Source: an uncultured Amaricoccus sp. (GTDB taxonomy: Bacteria > Pseudomonadota > Alphaproteobacteria > Rhodobacterales > Rhodobacteraceae). From it: a DNA stretch of 15,030 nt. Both the position numbers and the translations under genes were made by a program. Positions 1 through 7,454 of this stretch are shown in pieces (position 1 is the stretch's first letter; each line of letters starts with the position of its first letter). The notes beneath the pieces are model-generated. The model did not search any database. It saw nothing but the letters and a program-made list of their open reading frames with translations, and was not told the DNA's origin. The stretch is from contig NZ_CALLYO010000402.1 in the NCBI RefSeq assembly GCF_937858865.1, positions 1 to 15,030 on the forward strand, written 5' to 3'.

Positions 1-93
1 CCGGCCCCCCTCGACCCCCCCGGCACTGCCCGATAGGGAGAAGGGCTTCGGGCGCTCGCGGGCGCGCCGGTCGCGGAGCGGCCGCCCGGGCAT
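1..93 (-). CDS. possible partial CDS, 5' end only, running off the left edge
   Basis: An ATG at 93..91 on the minus strand overlaps the TGA stop of the PKD gene in the arrangement TGATG, the same kind of junction seen at livH/livM in this window. The frame stays open for all 31 codons to the window edge and begins MPGRPLRDRRARERPK, a basic, Pro/Arg-rich stretch with no recognisable domain. No clear Shine-Dalgarno sequence precedes it, so it would depend on translational coupling. An open frame of this length is not significant in DNA this GC-rich; the support is the stop/start overlap and the operon direction. If real, it is the third gene of the envelope operon. Its function cannot be told from what is visible. 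Confidence 0.35.
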   Translation of the reverse strand, partial: MPGRPLRDRRARERPKPFSLSGSAGGVEGGR

Positions 94-3000
94 CACTCGC
101 GGGCGCGCGCGTGCACGAGCGCGGTGTCGGCGGCGACGCCGCAGGCGAGGCCGGTGGTGTCGCGGGCCTCGACGCGGACGGTGTAGTCGCCGGGGGCGGC
201 GTAGCGGTGGCGGGTGACGGCGCCCGCGGCGGTGGTGCCGTCGCCGAAGTCCCAGGTGACGCGGACGCCCTGGCCGTCGGGGTCATGGGCGGCGGTGGCG
301 TCGAAGAGGAGGGTGTCGTTGGCGGCGCCGACGGGGGTTTCGCGGTCGGGGCCGGCGTCGACGGCGGGGGGCGCGTTGACGAGGACGGAGGCGGTGTCGG
401 TGCCCAGCGCGCAGGCGGAGCCGCTGTCGTCGGTGACGGTGAGCTCGACCGTTTGCTCGCCGGGGGTGGAGAAGCTGCGCTCGACCTGCGGGCCCTCGAG
501 CGTGACGCCGTCGGAGAAGCGCCAGCGCCAGGCGGTGAGCGTGCCGTCGGCGTCGGCGGAAAGGGCGGCGTCGAAGGCGACCGTGTCGCCGGGGCAGACG
601 ATGCGGTCGGGGCCGGCCTGGGCCACGGGGGCCTGGTTGACGCGGACGTAGACCTCCTCGGTGCGGCGGCTCGAGTCGAGCGTGCCGCCGTCGTCGAGGG
701 TGACGGCGACCGGGAAGACGCCGGGCTTCTCGAAGGCGTGCGAGGCGGCGGGGCCCTCTGCCGCGGTGCCGTCGCCGAAGAGCCAGGTGGTCTTCAGGTC
801 CGCCGCATCCTCGGCGACCATCCAGGCGTGCGGGACGCCGGGGCAGAGCGGCGGCGGCGTGCCGAGGTCGGCGACCGGCCGCGGCGCGACCTCGATGCGG
901 CGGGTGAGGGTGGCGCGGCTGTTGGCGACGCCGGCGTCGTCGGTGGCGGCGAGGGTGACCTCGTAGCTGCCGGCGCGGGTGAAGCGGTGCTGGGCCTGGA
1001 CGCCGGCGGCGGTGCCGCCGTCGCCGAAGTCCCAGGCGAAGCCGGTGATGGCGCCGTCGGGATCGCTGGAGGCGGAGGCGTCGAAGAGGACAAGGCCGCC
1101 GGCCGCCACCCGGTCGGGCGCGTCGATGACGGGCGCGGGCGGGGCGTTGACCGTGACGAGGCGGCGGGTCGCGATGGTGCCGCAGCCCTGGGCGGTGCCG
1201 GGCAGGGTGACGCTCAGCGTCACGGTGGCGGTGCCGGCCTCGGCGAAGGCGTGCTCCACGCTTACGCCGGTGGTCGTCGTGCCGTCGCCGAAGTCCCAGG
1301 CGAAACCTTCGTCCGGGACGTCGTCGTCGTCGGAGAGGCGGGCGGTGAAGCGGACGGGGGTCGCCGCCGCGGCGCGGTCGGGGCCGAGGATGTCGAGGCG
1401 GGGGGCCTCGACGACGGTGACGGTCGTCTCGTCGGTGTCGAGGGCGCCGCAGCTGCCGCGGGCGTCGCCGGTGATGGTCAGGGTGACGGCGTAGGTGCCG
1501 GGGCGCTCGTAGAGGTGGGTCGGCCTTTCGCCGCCGCCGGAGGAGCCGTCGCCGAAGTTCCAAGAGAAGGCGTTGACCGCACCGTCAGCGTCGGTCGAGC
1601 CCGAGCCGTCGAAGCGGACGGTCTGGTTGGTGCAGGCCGCAAGCGGCGCGCCGGCGTCGGCGATCGGGGCCTCGCGGACGACGGCGGCGATGCGGTCGCT
1701 GTGCTGGCCGATGGGGAGGCCGGATTCGTCGCGGACGGTGAGGGTGACGGAATAGACGCCGGGGTGCTCGTAGGTCTTGTTCGGGTTCACGATGTCGGAG
1801 CGGGTGCCGTCGCCGAAGTCCCAGTCGTAGCGGAGGAGCCCGCCGTCGGGGTCGGCGGAGGCCGAGCCGTCGAAGAGGATGGCGTCGCCGGAGCAGACGT
1901 CGCGGTTGCCGCCGGCGACGGCAACGGGGCGGGCGTCGATGAGGACGCGGGTGGCGTCGGTGGCGGTGGCGTTGGAGAGGCCGGTGCCGTCGTCGACGGT
2001 GAGGGTGACGGGGAAGATGCCGCTCCGCGGGTAGGCGTGGGTGACGGTCTCGCCGGTGGCGGGCGAGGAGCCGTCGCCGAAGTCCCAGGTCAGGATGAGG
2101 CGGTCGCCGTCGGCGTCGGAGGAGGCGGTGCCGTCGAGGGTGACATAGAGGTCGTCGGTGACGGTCTCGGGGCCGGCCTCGGCGACGGGGGGGTGGTTGA
2201 CGCGGACGGTGACCTCGTCGGTGGCGGTGGCGTTGGCCGCGCCGCTCGCGTCGGTGACGGTGAGCTGGGCGGTGTGGACGCCGGGGGCGTCCCAGGTGCG
2301 CTCGGCGGTGGCGGCGAGGACGGGGTCGGGGAGGTCGTCGAAGTCCCAGCGCCAGGCGGTGAGCGTGCCGTCGGGGTCGAAGGAGGCGCTGCCGTCGAGG
2401 CGGACGGGCTCGCCCGGGGCGACGGAGAGGTCGGGGCCGGCGGCGGCGACCGGGGGCGCGTTGACGGCGACCTCGACCTCGTCGACGTCGAAGGCTTCCG
2501 CGAGGCCGGTCTGGTCGCGGACGGTGAGCTGGACGCGGTGGAGGCCGGGGGCGGGGAAGGCGTGGGTGACGCGGGGGCCCTGGGCCTCGGAGCCGTCGGG
2601 GAAGGTCCAGGTGAAGGAGGCGATGGCGTCGTCGGGGTCGACGGAGCCCGTGCCGTCGAGGGTGACCTCCTCGCCGGGGGCGGCGATGAGGTCGGGGCCG
2701 GCGTCGGCGATGGGGGCGGCGTTGACCCGAACGGTCATGGTGTCGCGGGCGGTGTTGAGGGGGGCGCCGCTGTCGTCGGTGACGACGAGGGCGACCTCGT
2801 AGGTGCCGGGGCGGGCGTAGGCGTGGCGCACGGTGCGGCCGGAGGCGGTCGTGCCGTCACCGAAGTCCCAGGCCCAGGCGGTGATGCGGCCGTCGGGGTC
2901 GTGCGAGCCGCCGCCGTCGAAGGCGACCTCGCTGACGGCGACGGACTGGTCGGGGCCGGCGTCGGCGACCGGGGCGGCGCTGACGGTGACGTCGAGGGTG

Positions 3001-4922
3001 GTCTCGGCGGTGGCCGAGGGGGTGGCGGAGTCGTCGGTGACGGTGAGGGTGACGGGATAGATGCCGGGGGCGGCCCAGGCGTATTGGGCCGTCGGGCCTT
3101 CGCCCTTGGCGCCGTCGCCGAAGTCCCAGGACCAGGAGAGGATGCTGCCGTCCGCGTCGGTGGAGGCGCTGGCGTCGAGCTGGGCGATTTCGCCCACCGC
3201 GATCGGGCGGTCGGGGCCGGTGGCGACGGGGACCGGCGGGGCGTTGACGGTGAGGGTGACGGTGTCAGTAGTGGTGGCGTTGGCGACGCCGCTATCGTCG
3301 GTGACGGTGAGCGTGGCGGTGTAGGTGCCAGGGTCGGCGTAGGCGTGGGTGACGGTCGCGCCTTCGGCCTCGGTGCCGTCGCCGAAGTCCCAGCGGTGGG
3401 TGGTGATCGTGCCGTCGACGTCGTAGCTGGCGGCGCCGGTCAGGGTGAGGGTCTGGCCGGTGGCGGCGGACTGGGCCTCGCCGGCTTCGGCGACGGGCGG
3501 GAAGTTCACGGTGACTTCGCGGGTGGCGGTGCCGAAGTCGCAGGGGTGGCCGCTCGCGTCCTCGACCCGGAGGACGGCGCGGTAGAGGCCGGGCTGGTCG
3601 TAGGCGTGGGTGGCGGTGGCGCCTTCGGCGGTGGCGCCGTCGGCGAAGGTCCAGAGGTAGCGGGTGATCGGGCTGTCGGAAGGGGTGGAAGCGGTGCCGT
3701 CGAAGGCGACGGGCTCGCCGGGGGCGGCGGTGACGGGCTGGCCGGCGTCGGCGACGGGCGCGGGGCGGACGTGGACCGGGACGGCGATGCGGGCGCCGCG
3801 GGCGACCTGGGTGCCGGCGCCGAGGACGTCGAGCTCGGCCGTGTAGCGGCCGGGTTCGGCGAAGGGGTGGGCGATGACCGGGGCGTCGCTCTCGGCGCCG
3901 TCGCCGAAGCGCCAGAGGTAGGAGAGCGGGCCGGCGCCGGTCGAGGCGGAGGCGTCGAAGGCGACCGAGGTGCAGTTGGCGAGCGGGCGGGCGGTGCCGA
4001 TGGCGACCGGGCGCGCGGCCGGGGGAACCGGGCGGGGCGGCATCTCGAGGGCGAGCGGGCCCTCGGGGCCGAGGACGGCGAGGGTCACGTCGTTCGGCGA
4101 CTCGGTGCCGCCGCGGAGCGTGATGGCCGCGGTGCCGCCGGGGGCGGCGAAGCGGGCGAGGCGCCATTCGTCCTGGCCGGAGGCGGGCAGGCGGTCTTCG
4201 GTGAAGGTGGAGACGAGGTAGATCTCGCCCTCGGCGCCGTCGAAGGACTGGAGCGTGAGGGGCGTGCCCTCGGGGGCCTCGAAGCGCACTTCGGTCGGGT
4301 CGCCGCCCTCGCGCCAGCGGATGGTGGGCTGGAAGGCGATGATCCCGGCGTCGGGCGAGGGGTCGGAGCGGTCGGGGGAGAGGCTCGCCTCGAGGGTGAA
4401 GGCGTTGCCGGTGTCGCCGGCCTCGCCGATGATGTCGAGGCGGAACCAGGCGCGGCCGTCGACCACCTCGCCGTCGGCGGCGGAGAGGGGGGCGAGCGTC
4501 ACCCAGGCGTCGTCGGTCGGGCTGTCGACGCCGAAGCGGCGCTCGGCGAGGACGCGGCCGCCCTTGGACGGCGGGGTGGCGGGGTCGGCGGCGGGCGGGG
4601 CGCCTTCGGCGACCGGCGCGGGCCTCGGGGCGGCGGTGTAGGCGCCCTCCCCGCCCGAGAGGCGGAAGAGGGTGGTGGTGGCGGCGGCGGCGCGGCCGTA
4701 GCGGGTGTCGTGGGCGCCGAAGGGCTCGGGGTCGAAGATGCGCAGGTAGAGGCGGTCGGCGAGGTCGGCCGGGACGCTGACGAAAAGGCGCTCCCTATGG
4801 TCGGCGTCGCCTTCGCGGGTGGGCGCCTCGGGGCCGTAGACGACGAGGAGCGGCGCGGGCTGCGCGACGGCCGCAGCGGGGGCGAGGAGCGCGAGGGCAA
4901 CTCCGATACCGGTCAGACGCAT
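93..4922 (-). CDS. secreted giant PKD-domain protein (15 tandem PKD domains)
   Basis: The 1609-aa product starts with a Sec signal peptide (residues 1-20, MRLTGIGVAL then a hydrophobic Ala/Leu core ending AVA before Gln21). Residues about 22-300 form a unique beta-rich-looking region with a Pro/Ala linker near 97-120; I do not recognise its family. From about 303 to 1606 there are 15 PKD domains of 83-90 residues, each recognisable by A/P-PVA-AGPD at its start, D-SAS-D-DG, WDFGDG and PGTY-VTLTVTDDSG. Domain 7 (WDFDDLPD) and domain 13 are the most divergent. The protein stops directly after domain 15 with no transmembrane helix, PEP-CTERM-like or autotransporter segment. PKD domains are Ig-like folds that mediate adhesion or act as spacers. 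The start is fixed by a strong purine-rich site (GGGGAGGGGG) just upstream and by the signal peptide; upstream extension of this frame only shadows the LysM gene. It lies 14 bases after that gene, so the two are an operon. Cellular role unknown; a rod-like periplasmic or surface protein is inferred. Confidence 0.9.
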   Translation of the reverse strand: MRLTGIGVALALLAPAAAVAQPAPLLVVYGPEAPTREGDADHRERLFVSVPADLADRLYLRIFDPEPFGAHDTRYGRAAAATTTLFRLSGGEGAYTAAPRPAPVAEGAPPAADPATPPSKGGRVLAERRFGVDSPTDDAWVTLAPLSAADGEVVDGRAWFRLDIIGEAGDTGNAFTLEASLSPDRSDPSPDAGIIAFQPTIRWREGGDPTEVRFEAPEGTPLTLQSFDGAEGEIYLVSTFTEDRLPASGQDEWRLARFAAPGGTAAITLRGGTESPNDVTLAVLGPEGPLALEMPPRPVPPAARPVAIGTARPLANCTSVAFDASASTGAGPLSYLWRFGDGAESDAPVIAHPFAEPGRYTAELDVLGAGTQVARGARIAVPVHVRPAPVADAGQPVTAAPGEPVAFDGTASTPSDSPITRYLWTFADGATAEGATATHAYDQPGLYRAVLRVEDASGHPCDFGTATREVTVNFPPVAEAGEAQSAATGQTLTLTGAASYDVDGTITTHRWDFGDGTEAEGATVTHAYADPGTYTATLTVTDDSGVANATTTDTVTLTVNAPPVPVATGPDRPIAVGEIAQLDASASTDADGSILSWSWDFGDGAKGEGPTAQYAWAAPGIYPVTLTVTDDSATPSATAETTLDVTVSAAPVADAGPDQSVAVSEVAFDGGGSHDPDGRITAWAWDFGDGTTASGRTVRHAYARPGTYEVALVVTDDSGAPLNTARDTMTVRVNAAPIADAGPDLIAAPGEEVTLDGTGSVDPDDAIASFTWTFPDGSEAQGPRVTHAFPAPGLHRVQLTVRDQTGLAEAFDVDEVEVAVNAPPVAAAGPDLSVAPGEPVRLDGSASFDPDGTLTAWRWDFDDLPDPVLAATAERTWDAPGVHTAQLTVTDASGAANATATDEVTVRVNHPPVAEAGPETVTDDLYVTLDGTASSDADGDRLILTWDFGDGSSPATGETVTHAYPRSGIFPVTLTVDDGTGLSNATATDATRVLIDARPVAVAGGNRDVCSGDAILFDGSASADPDGGLLRYDWDFGDGTRSDIVNPNKTYEHPGVYSVTLTVRDESGLPIGQHSDRIAAVVREAPIADAGAPLAACTNQTVRFDGSGSTDADGAVNAFSWNFGDGSSGGGERPTHLYERPGTYAVTLTITGDARGSCGALDTDETTVTVVEAPRLDILGPDRAAAATPVRFTARLSDDDDVPDEGFAWDFGDGTTTTGVSVEHAFAEAGTATVTLSVTLPGTAQGCGTIATRRLVTVNAPPAPVIDAPDRVAAGGLVLFDASASSDPDGAITGFAWDFGDGGTAAGVQAQHRFTRAGSYEVTLAATDDAGVANSRATLTRRIEVAPRPVADLGTPPPLCPGVPHAWMVAEDAADLKTTWLFGDGTAAEGPAASHAFEKPGVFPVAVTLDDGGTLDSSRRTEEVYVRVNQAPVAQAGPDRIVCPGDTVAFDAALSADADGTLTAWRWRFSDGVTLEGPQVERSFSTPGEQTVELTVTDDSGSACALGTDTASVLVNAPPAVDAGPDRETPVGAANDTLLFDATAAHDPDGQGVRVTWDFGDGTTAAGAVTRHRYAAPGDYTVRVEARDTTGLACGVAADTALVHARARE
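105..4016 (-). repeat. array of 15 PKD-encoding repeats, period about 260 bp
   Basis: Fifteen tandem units encode the PKD domains. The best-conserved block is the plus-strand sequence GCCGTCGCCGAAGTCCCAG (complement of the WDFGDG codons). It occurs exactly or nearly so around 238, 1018, 1279, 1801, 2077, 3112 and 3376, with variants at the intervening steps of about 260 bases. Approximate domain limits in residues are 303-386, 387-473, 474-560, 561-648, 649-734, 735-821, 822-909, 910-996, 997-1083, 1084-1172, 1173-1259, 1260-1345, 1346-1428, 1429-1516 and 1517-1606. The units have diverged clearly from one another, so this is an old expansion rather than a recent duplication. Units 3-8 contain no cysteine; cysteines are confined to units 1-2, 9-11 and 13-15. 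Confidence 0.9.
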
Positions 4923-4936
4923 GCCCCCTCCCCTGC

Positions 4937-7273
4937 TCACGGCTGCCGCCTGGCCGCGTTTCCTGCGTAGTCCTCGACGGTGACCTCGACGAGGACGAGC
5001 GCCCCCGGCTCCGGCGGGAGCGTCTCGCGGCAGACGCCGGCCGTGTCGTCGCAGCGCAGGAAGCCGCGCCGCTCCACGCCGCCGACGCTGAGGACGAAGG
5101 GGGCGGCCTGGCGGAGCCCGGAGGCGTCGCGCGCCTCGACGACGATCTCGATCGGCCCGGCCGGCCCGCCCGGCCGATCGGCGCGGGCGGCGACGATCTC
5201 GGGCGGGTCGATGTCGTAGGTCGTCTCGACCCGCTTCACCGCGACGTTCCCGACGGCGTCGGTCGCGACGATCTCGATGCCGTTCGTGCCGGGCACGAGG
5301 GTCGCGGTGGCGGCGAAGCGGTCGCCGTCCATCCGCGCCGGGCTGCCGTTGACGGTGACCGTCTGCGCCCCCTCGGCGGCGCCCGTCACCTCGAGCCAGG
5401 CGTTCGCGGTCGCCCGCGGCGGCAGGTCGAGGGCGATCCCGGGCGGGGTGGCGTCGCGCCGCGCGGCGAGGGCGAGGGTGCCGGCGACGCTCCGGTCGGC
5501 GGCGAGGATCTCGATCCGGTAGGCGGCGCCCGCCTCGGTGGCGGGAAGGGTGACGTGGAAGGCGCCGCCGCTGTCGGTCAGGGTCTGCACCGCGACCGAG
5601 CCGTCGGCGGCGACCACCCGCAGGCTGGCGCCGGCCTCGGCGGTCGAGGTGCCGGCGACGGCGAACTCGGGCGAGGCGCTGAGCAGCCTCCCCTCCGCGT
5701 CGCGCGGCAGGGCGGGGTCGAGGGCGATGCCGACCGTGCCGACCGGGCGATAGACGAAGGCGCGGCTGCGCTCGGTGCGGTTGCCGGCGCGGTCGACGGC
5801 GGCGAGCCGCAGCACGTTCTCGCCCTCGGCCGGGGCGAGCGTGACCGAGAAGGCGCCGTCGTCGGCTACCGGGACCGGGGCACCGTTCAGGCTGACCTCG
5901 GCACCCGGCTCGGCCTCGCCGGTCACGGCCACCTCGGCGACCGTGACGATCTCGCCCTCGCCCGGCGTGGCGAGTGTGACGAAGGGCGGGGTCCGGTCGT
6001 CGACGATGCGGAAGTGCCGGCTGAGCGAGCGCACGCCGGGCAGGCCGAGCCGGTCGAGCGAGGAGACGCGCCAGTAGTGATCCCCGGGGTCGAGCCCGTC
6101 GAACTGCCGGCTGGTGTCGCGCACGCCCCACTGCGAGGCCTGCATGACGTTGAAGCCGGCGTCGGCGGCGATCTCGAGCCAGTAGCCCTCGGCCCCCTCG
6201 GCCGGCTGCCAGGCGAGGGTGACGTCGGGGGTGAAGATCTCCGCCCCGTCGAGCGGCGCGGCAAGCTCGGTCTGCGCCAGCACGCGGGTGCGCTCGGCCC
6301 CGCCGCCGCTCGGCAGCACCGCCCCCTCGTTCTCGCCGATCGAGATCCGCTCGCCGCCGCGGCTGATCTCGAGCGCCGGCGCGTCGTAGTTGGCGAAGCG
6401 CGAGCCCGCCTCGTCGTGGCGGATCCAGAAGTCGGCCGATTGGGTCGCCGTCTCGATTCCCGGCACCGCCACCTCGAAGCTGGTGCGGTCGCCGAGCTGG
6501 TTGAGGAGCGCGTAAAAGTCGCCGTTGACGAGGTTGACCTTGGTGACCTCGCCGCCGGTCAGGGGGTCGCTGCGCATCCGCTGGATGACCGCGTTCGAGT
6601 TGGGGTTGAGGCGGAGCCGGCTCAGGTCGCGGAAGGTGACCTGCGCCGTCGAGGCGGAGAGCGTGCGCAGCCGCTCGTACTCGACGAGGACGTCCTGTGT
6701 CGCGCGCCGCGACCAGCGCGGCTGATCGGGCGCGCGGCCCTCGACGGTGCCCTGGGCGTCGGAGACGACGGCCTCGGCCGCCCGGTCGCGCTGGGCGACG
6801 GAGATCTCGAGCGCCCTGTCGGCGAACTCGGTGGCGACGCCGGCGAAGGTCACCACCTCGGCCCAGGCGCCGACGCCGCGGCGCTCGACGGCGGTGTCGC
6901 GGTTCTCGATGGCGTGGCCGATCTCGACCGGGGCGAAGATGCGCGCGCCCTCGGCCGTCGCCTTCTGGATGGCGGCGAGCGAGAAGGCGAGCGCCTCGTC
7001 GGCGGCGGCAACCTGCTGCACCGGGACCTTGAGCGCGAGGCCGGGGCGGAGGTCGGCCGGCGAGGCGATGCCGGAGAGCTCGAGGATCTGCGGCCAGAGG
7101 TCGGCGTCCCTGAGGTAGCGTTCGGCGACGCCGCGGATGGTGTCGCCGGGTCCGAAGACCACGCTCTCGAGCGGTCCCTCGACCGGAGCGGCGAGCGCAG
7201 GCGCCACCAGAGCAGCGACCACGACAAGGCGACCGACCGCTGCCCGCCAGTCGCGCCTGCGTCCCCCCGACAT
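4937..7273 (-). CDS. secreted LysM-FecR-Ig-like domain protein
   Basis: With the ATG at 7273 the product is 778 aa. Residues 1-29 are a signal peptide (MSGGRRRDWR, then a hydrophobic core ending ALA). A LysM module at about 39-83 (FGPGDTIRGVAERYL ... LWPQILELSG ... LRPGLALKVP) should bind peptidoglycan. Residues about 165-320 match a periplasmic FecR-type beta domain (DVLVEYERLRTLSASTAQVTF, LRLNPNSNAV, then KVNLVNGDFYALL). About 335-425 is an FN3-like domain (YWLEIAADAGF ... GDHYWRVSSLDRLG). Residues 430-775 hold about four bacterial Ig-like/Glucodextran_B-type domains marked by TPPFVTLATP, VDRAGNRTE, ATPPGIALDLP, TDAVGNVAV, DPPEIV and VEDYAGN. Cys741 and Cys748 may form a local disulfide. 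An ATG ten codons upstream (7303) is possible but gives a poorer signal peptide and has no Shine-Dalgarno site. Unlike classical FecR there is no sigma factor gene beside it. LysM-FecR proteins of this form are widespread in alphaproteobacteria without a settled function. Confidence 0.88.
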   Translation of the reverse strand: MSGGRRRDWRAAVGRLVVVAALVAPALAAPVEGPLESVVFGPGDTIRGVAERYLRDADLWPQILELSGIASPADLRPGLALKVPVQQVAAADEALAFSLAAIQKATAEGARIFAPVEIGHAIENRDTAVERRGVGAWAEVVTFAGVATEFADRALEISVAQRDRAAEAVVSDAQGTVEGRAPDQPRWSRRATQDVLVEYERLRTLSASTAQVTFRDLSRLRLNPNSNAVIQRMRSDPLTGGEVTKVNLVNGDFYALLNQLGDRTSFEVAVPGIETATQSADFWIRHDEAGSRFANYDAPALEISRGGERISIGENEGAVLPSGGGAERTRVLAQTELAAPLDGAEIFTPDVTLAWQPAEGAEGYWLEIAADAGFNVMQASQWGVRDTSRQFDGLDPGDHYWRVSSLDRLGLPGVRSLSRHFRIVDDRTPPFVTLATPGEGEIVTVAEVAVTGEAEPGAEVSLNGAPVPVADDGAFSVTLAPAEGENVLRLAAVDRAGNRTERSRAFVYRPVGTVGIALDPALPRDAEGRLLSASPEFAVAGTSTAEAGASLRVVAADGSVAVQTLTDSGGAFHVTLPATEAGAAYRIEILAADRSVAGTLALAARRDATPPGIALDLPPRATANAWLEVTGAAEGAQTVTVNGSPARMDGDRFAATATLVPGTNGIEIVATDAVGNVAVKRVETTYDIDPPEIVAARADRPGGPAGPIEIVVEARDASGLRQAAPFVLSVGGVERRGFLRCDDTAGVCRETLPPEPGALVLVEVTVEDYAGNAARRQP

Positions 7274-7320
7274 CGCCGAACCGGCCCCCCGGACAAGATG
7301 CATGAATTTGTGAAGTATTT

Positions 7321-7427
7321 TTGCCGAAGAGGCAACCTTTGGCGCGCTCTTGCACGCGCCACGACAGGACGGCAGGCCGCATTCCCGGTCAGGAGTTCGT
7401 GATCGCGCCGGATATACTGCGGCGCAA
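7321..7427 (-). promoter_or_regulatory. three inverted repeats in the leader between the regulator and LysM-FecR genes
   Basis: The 181-base gap (7274-7454) holds three potential hairpins in minus-strand order. First is 7403-7427 (TTGCGCCG / CGGCGCGA around a 9-base loop, one G-U pair). Next is 7341-7360 (GGCGCG / CGCGCC around 8 bases). Last is 7321-7335 (TTGCC / GGCAA around 5 bases), which is followed by an AT-richer stretch up to about 7304. None is followed by a U-run on the minus strand, so none is a standard intrinsic terminator for the regulator gene. They could form a structured 5' leader or protein-binding sites for the envelope operon. I could not identify a convincing -35/-10 pair. 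Confidence 0.3.
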
Positions 7428-7454
7428 CATGCAGCCGTCGCGGATCCTCGCGCG

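Noticed and set aside
105..4016. The regular ~260-bp repetition as a CRISPR or mobile repeat array
   Set aside because: The period equals one PKD domain, the frame is continuous and the repeats diverge at third positions; it is a protein-coding repeat.
111..4970. 1619-codon open frame on the plus strand opposite the PKD gene
   Set aside because: Its product is a Gly/Ala/Val/Asp-rich string that mirrors the PKD repeat in antisense. Strong GC3 bias keeps antisense frames free of stops; there is no signal, domain or ribosome-binding site.
4923..7382. Continuation of the PKD reading frame upstream to 7382 (a 2429-aa open frame in total)
   Set aside because: Above 4922 the frame encodes an Arg/Gly/Pro-rich low-complexity sequence and lies over the LysM-FecR gene, which has recognisable domains in another frame. 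The signal peptide and ribosome-binding site at 4922 mark the true start.
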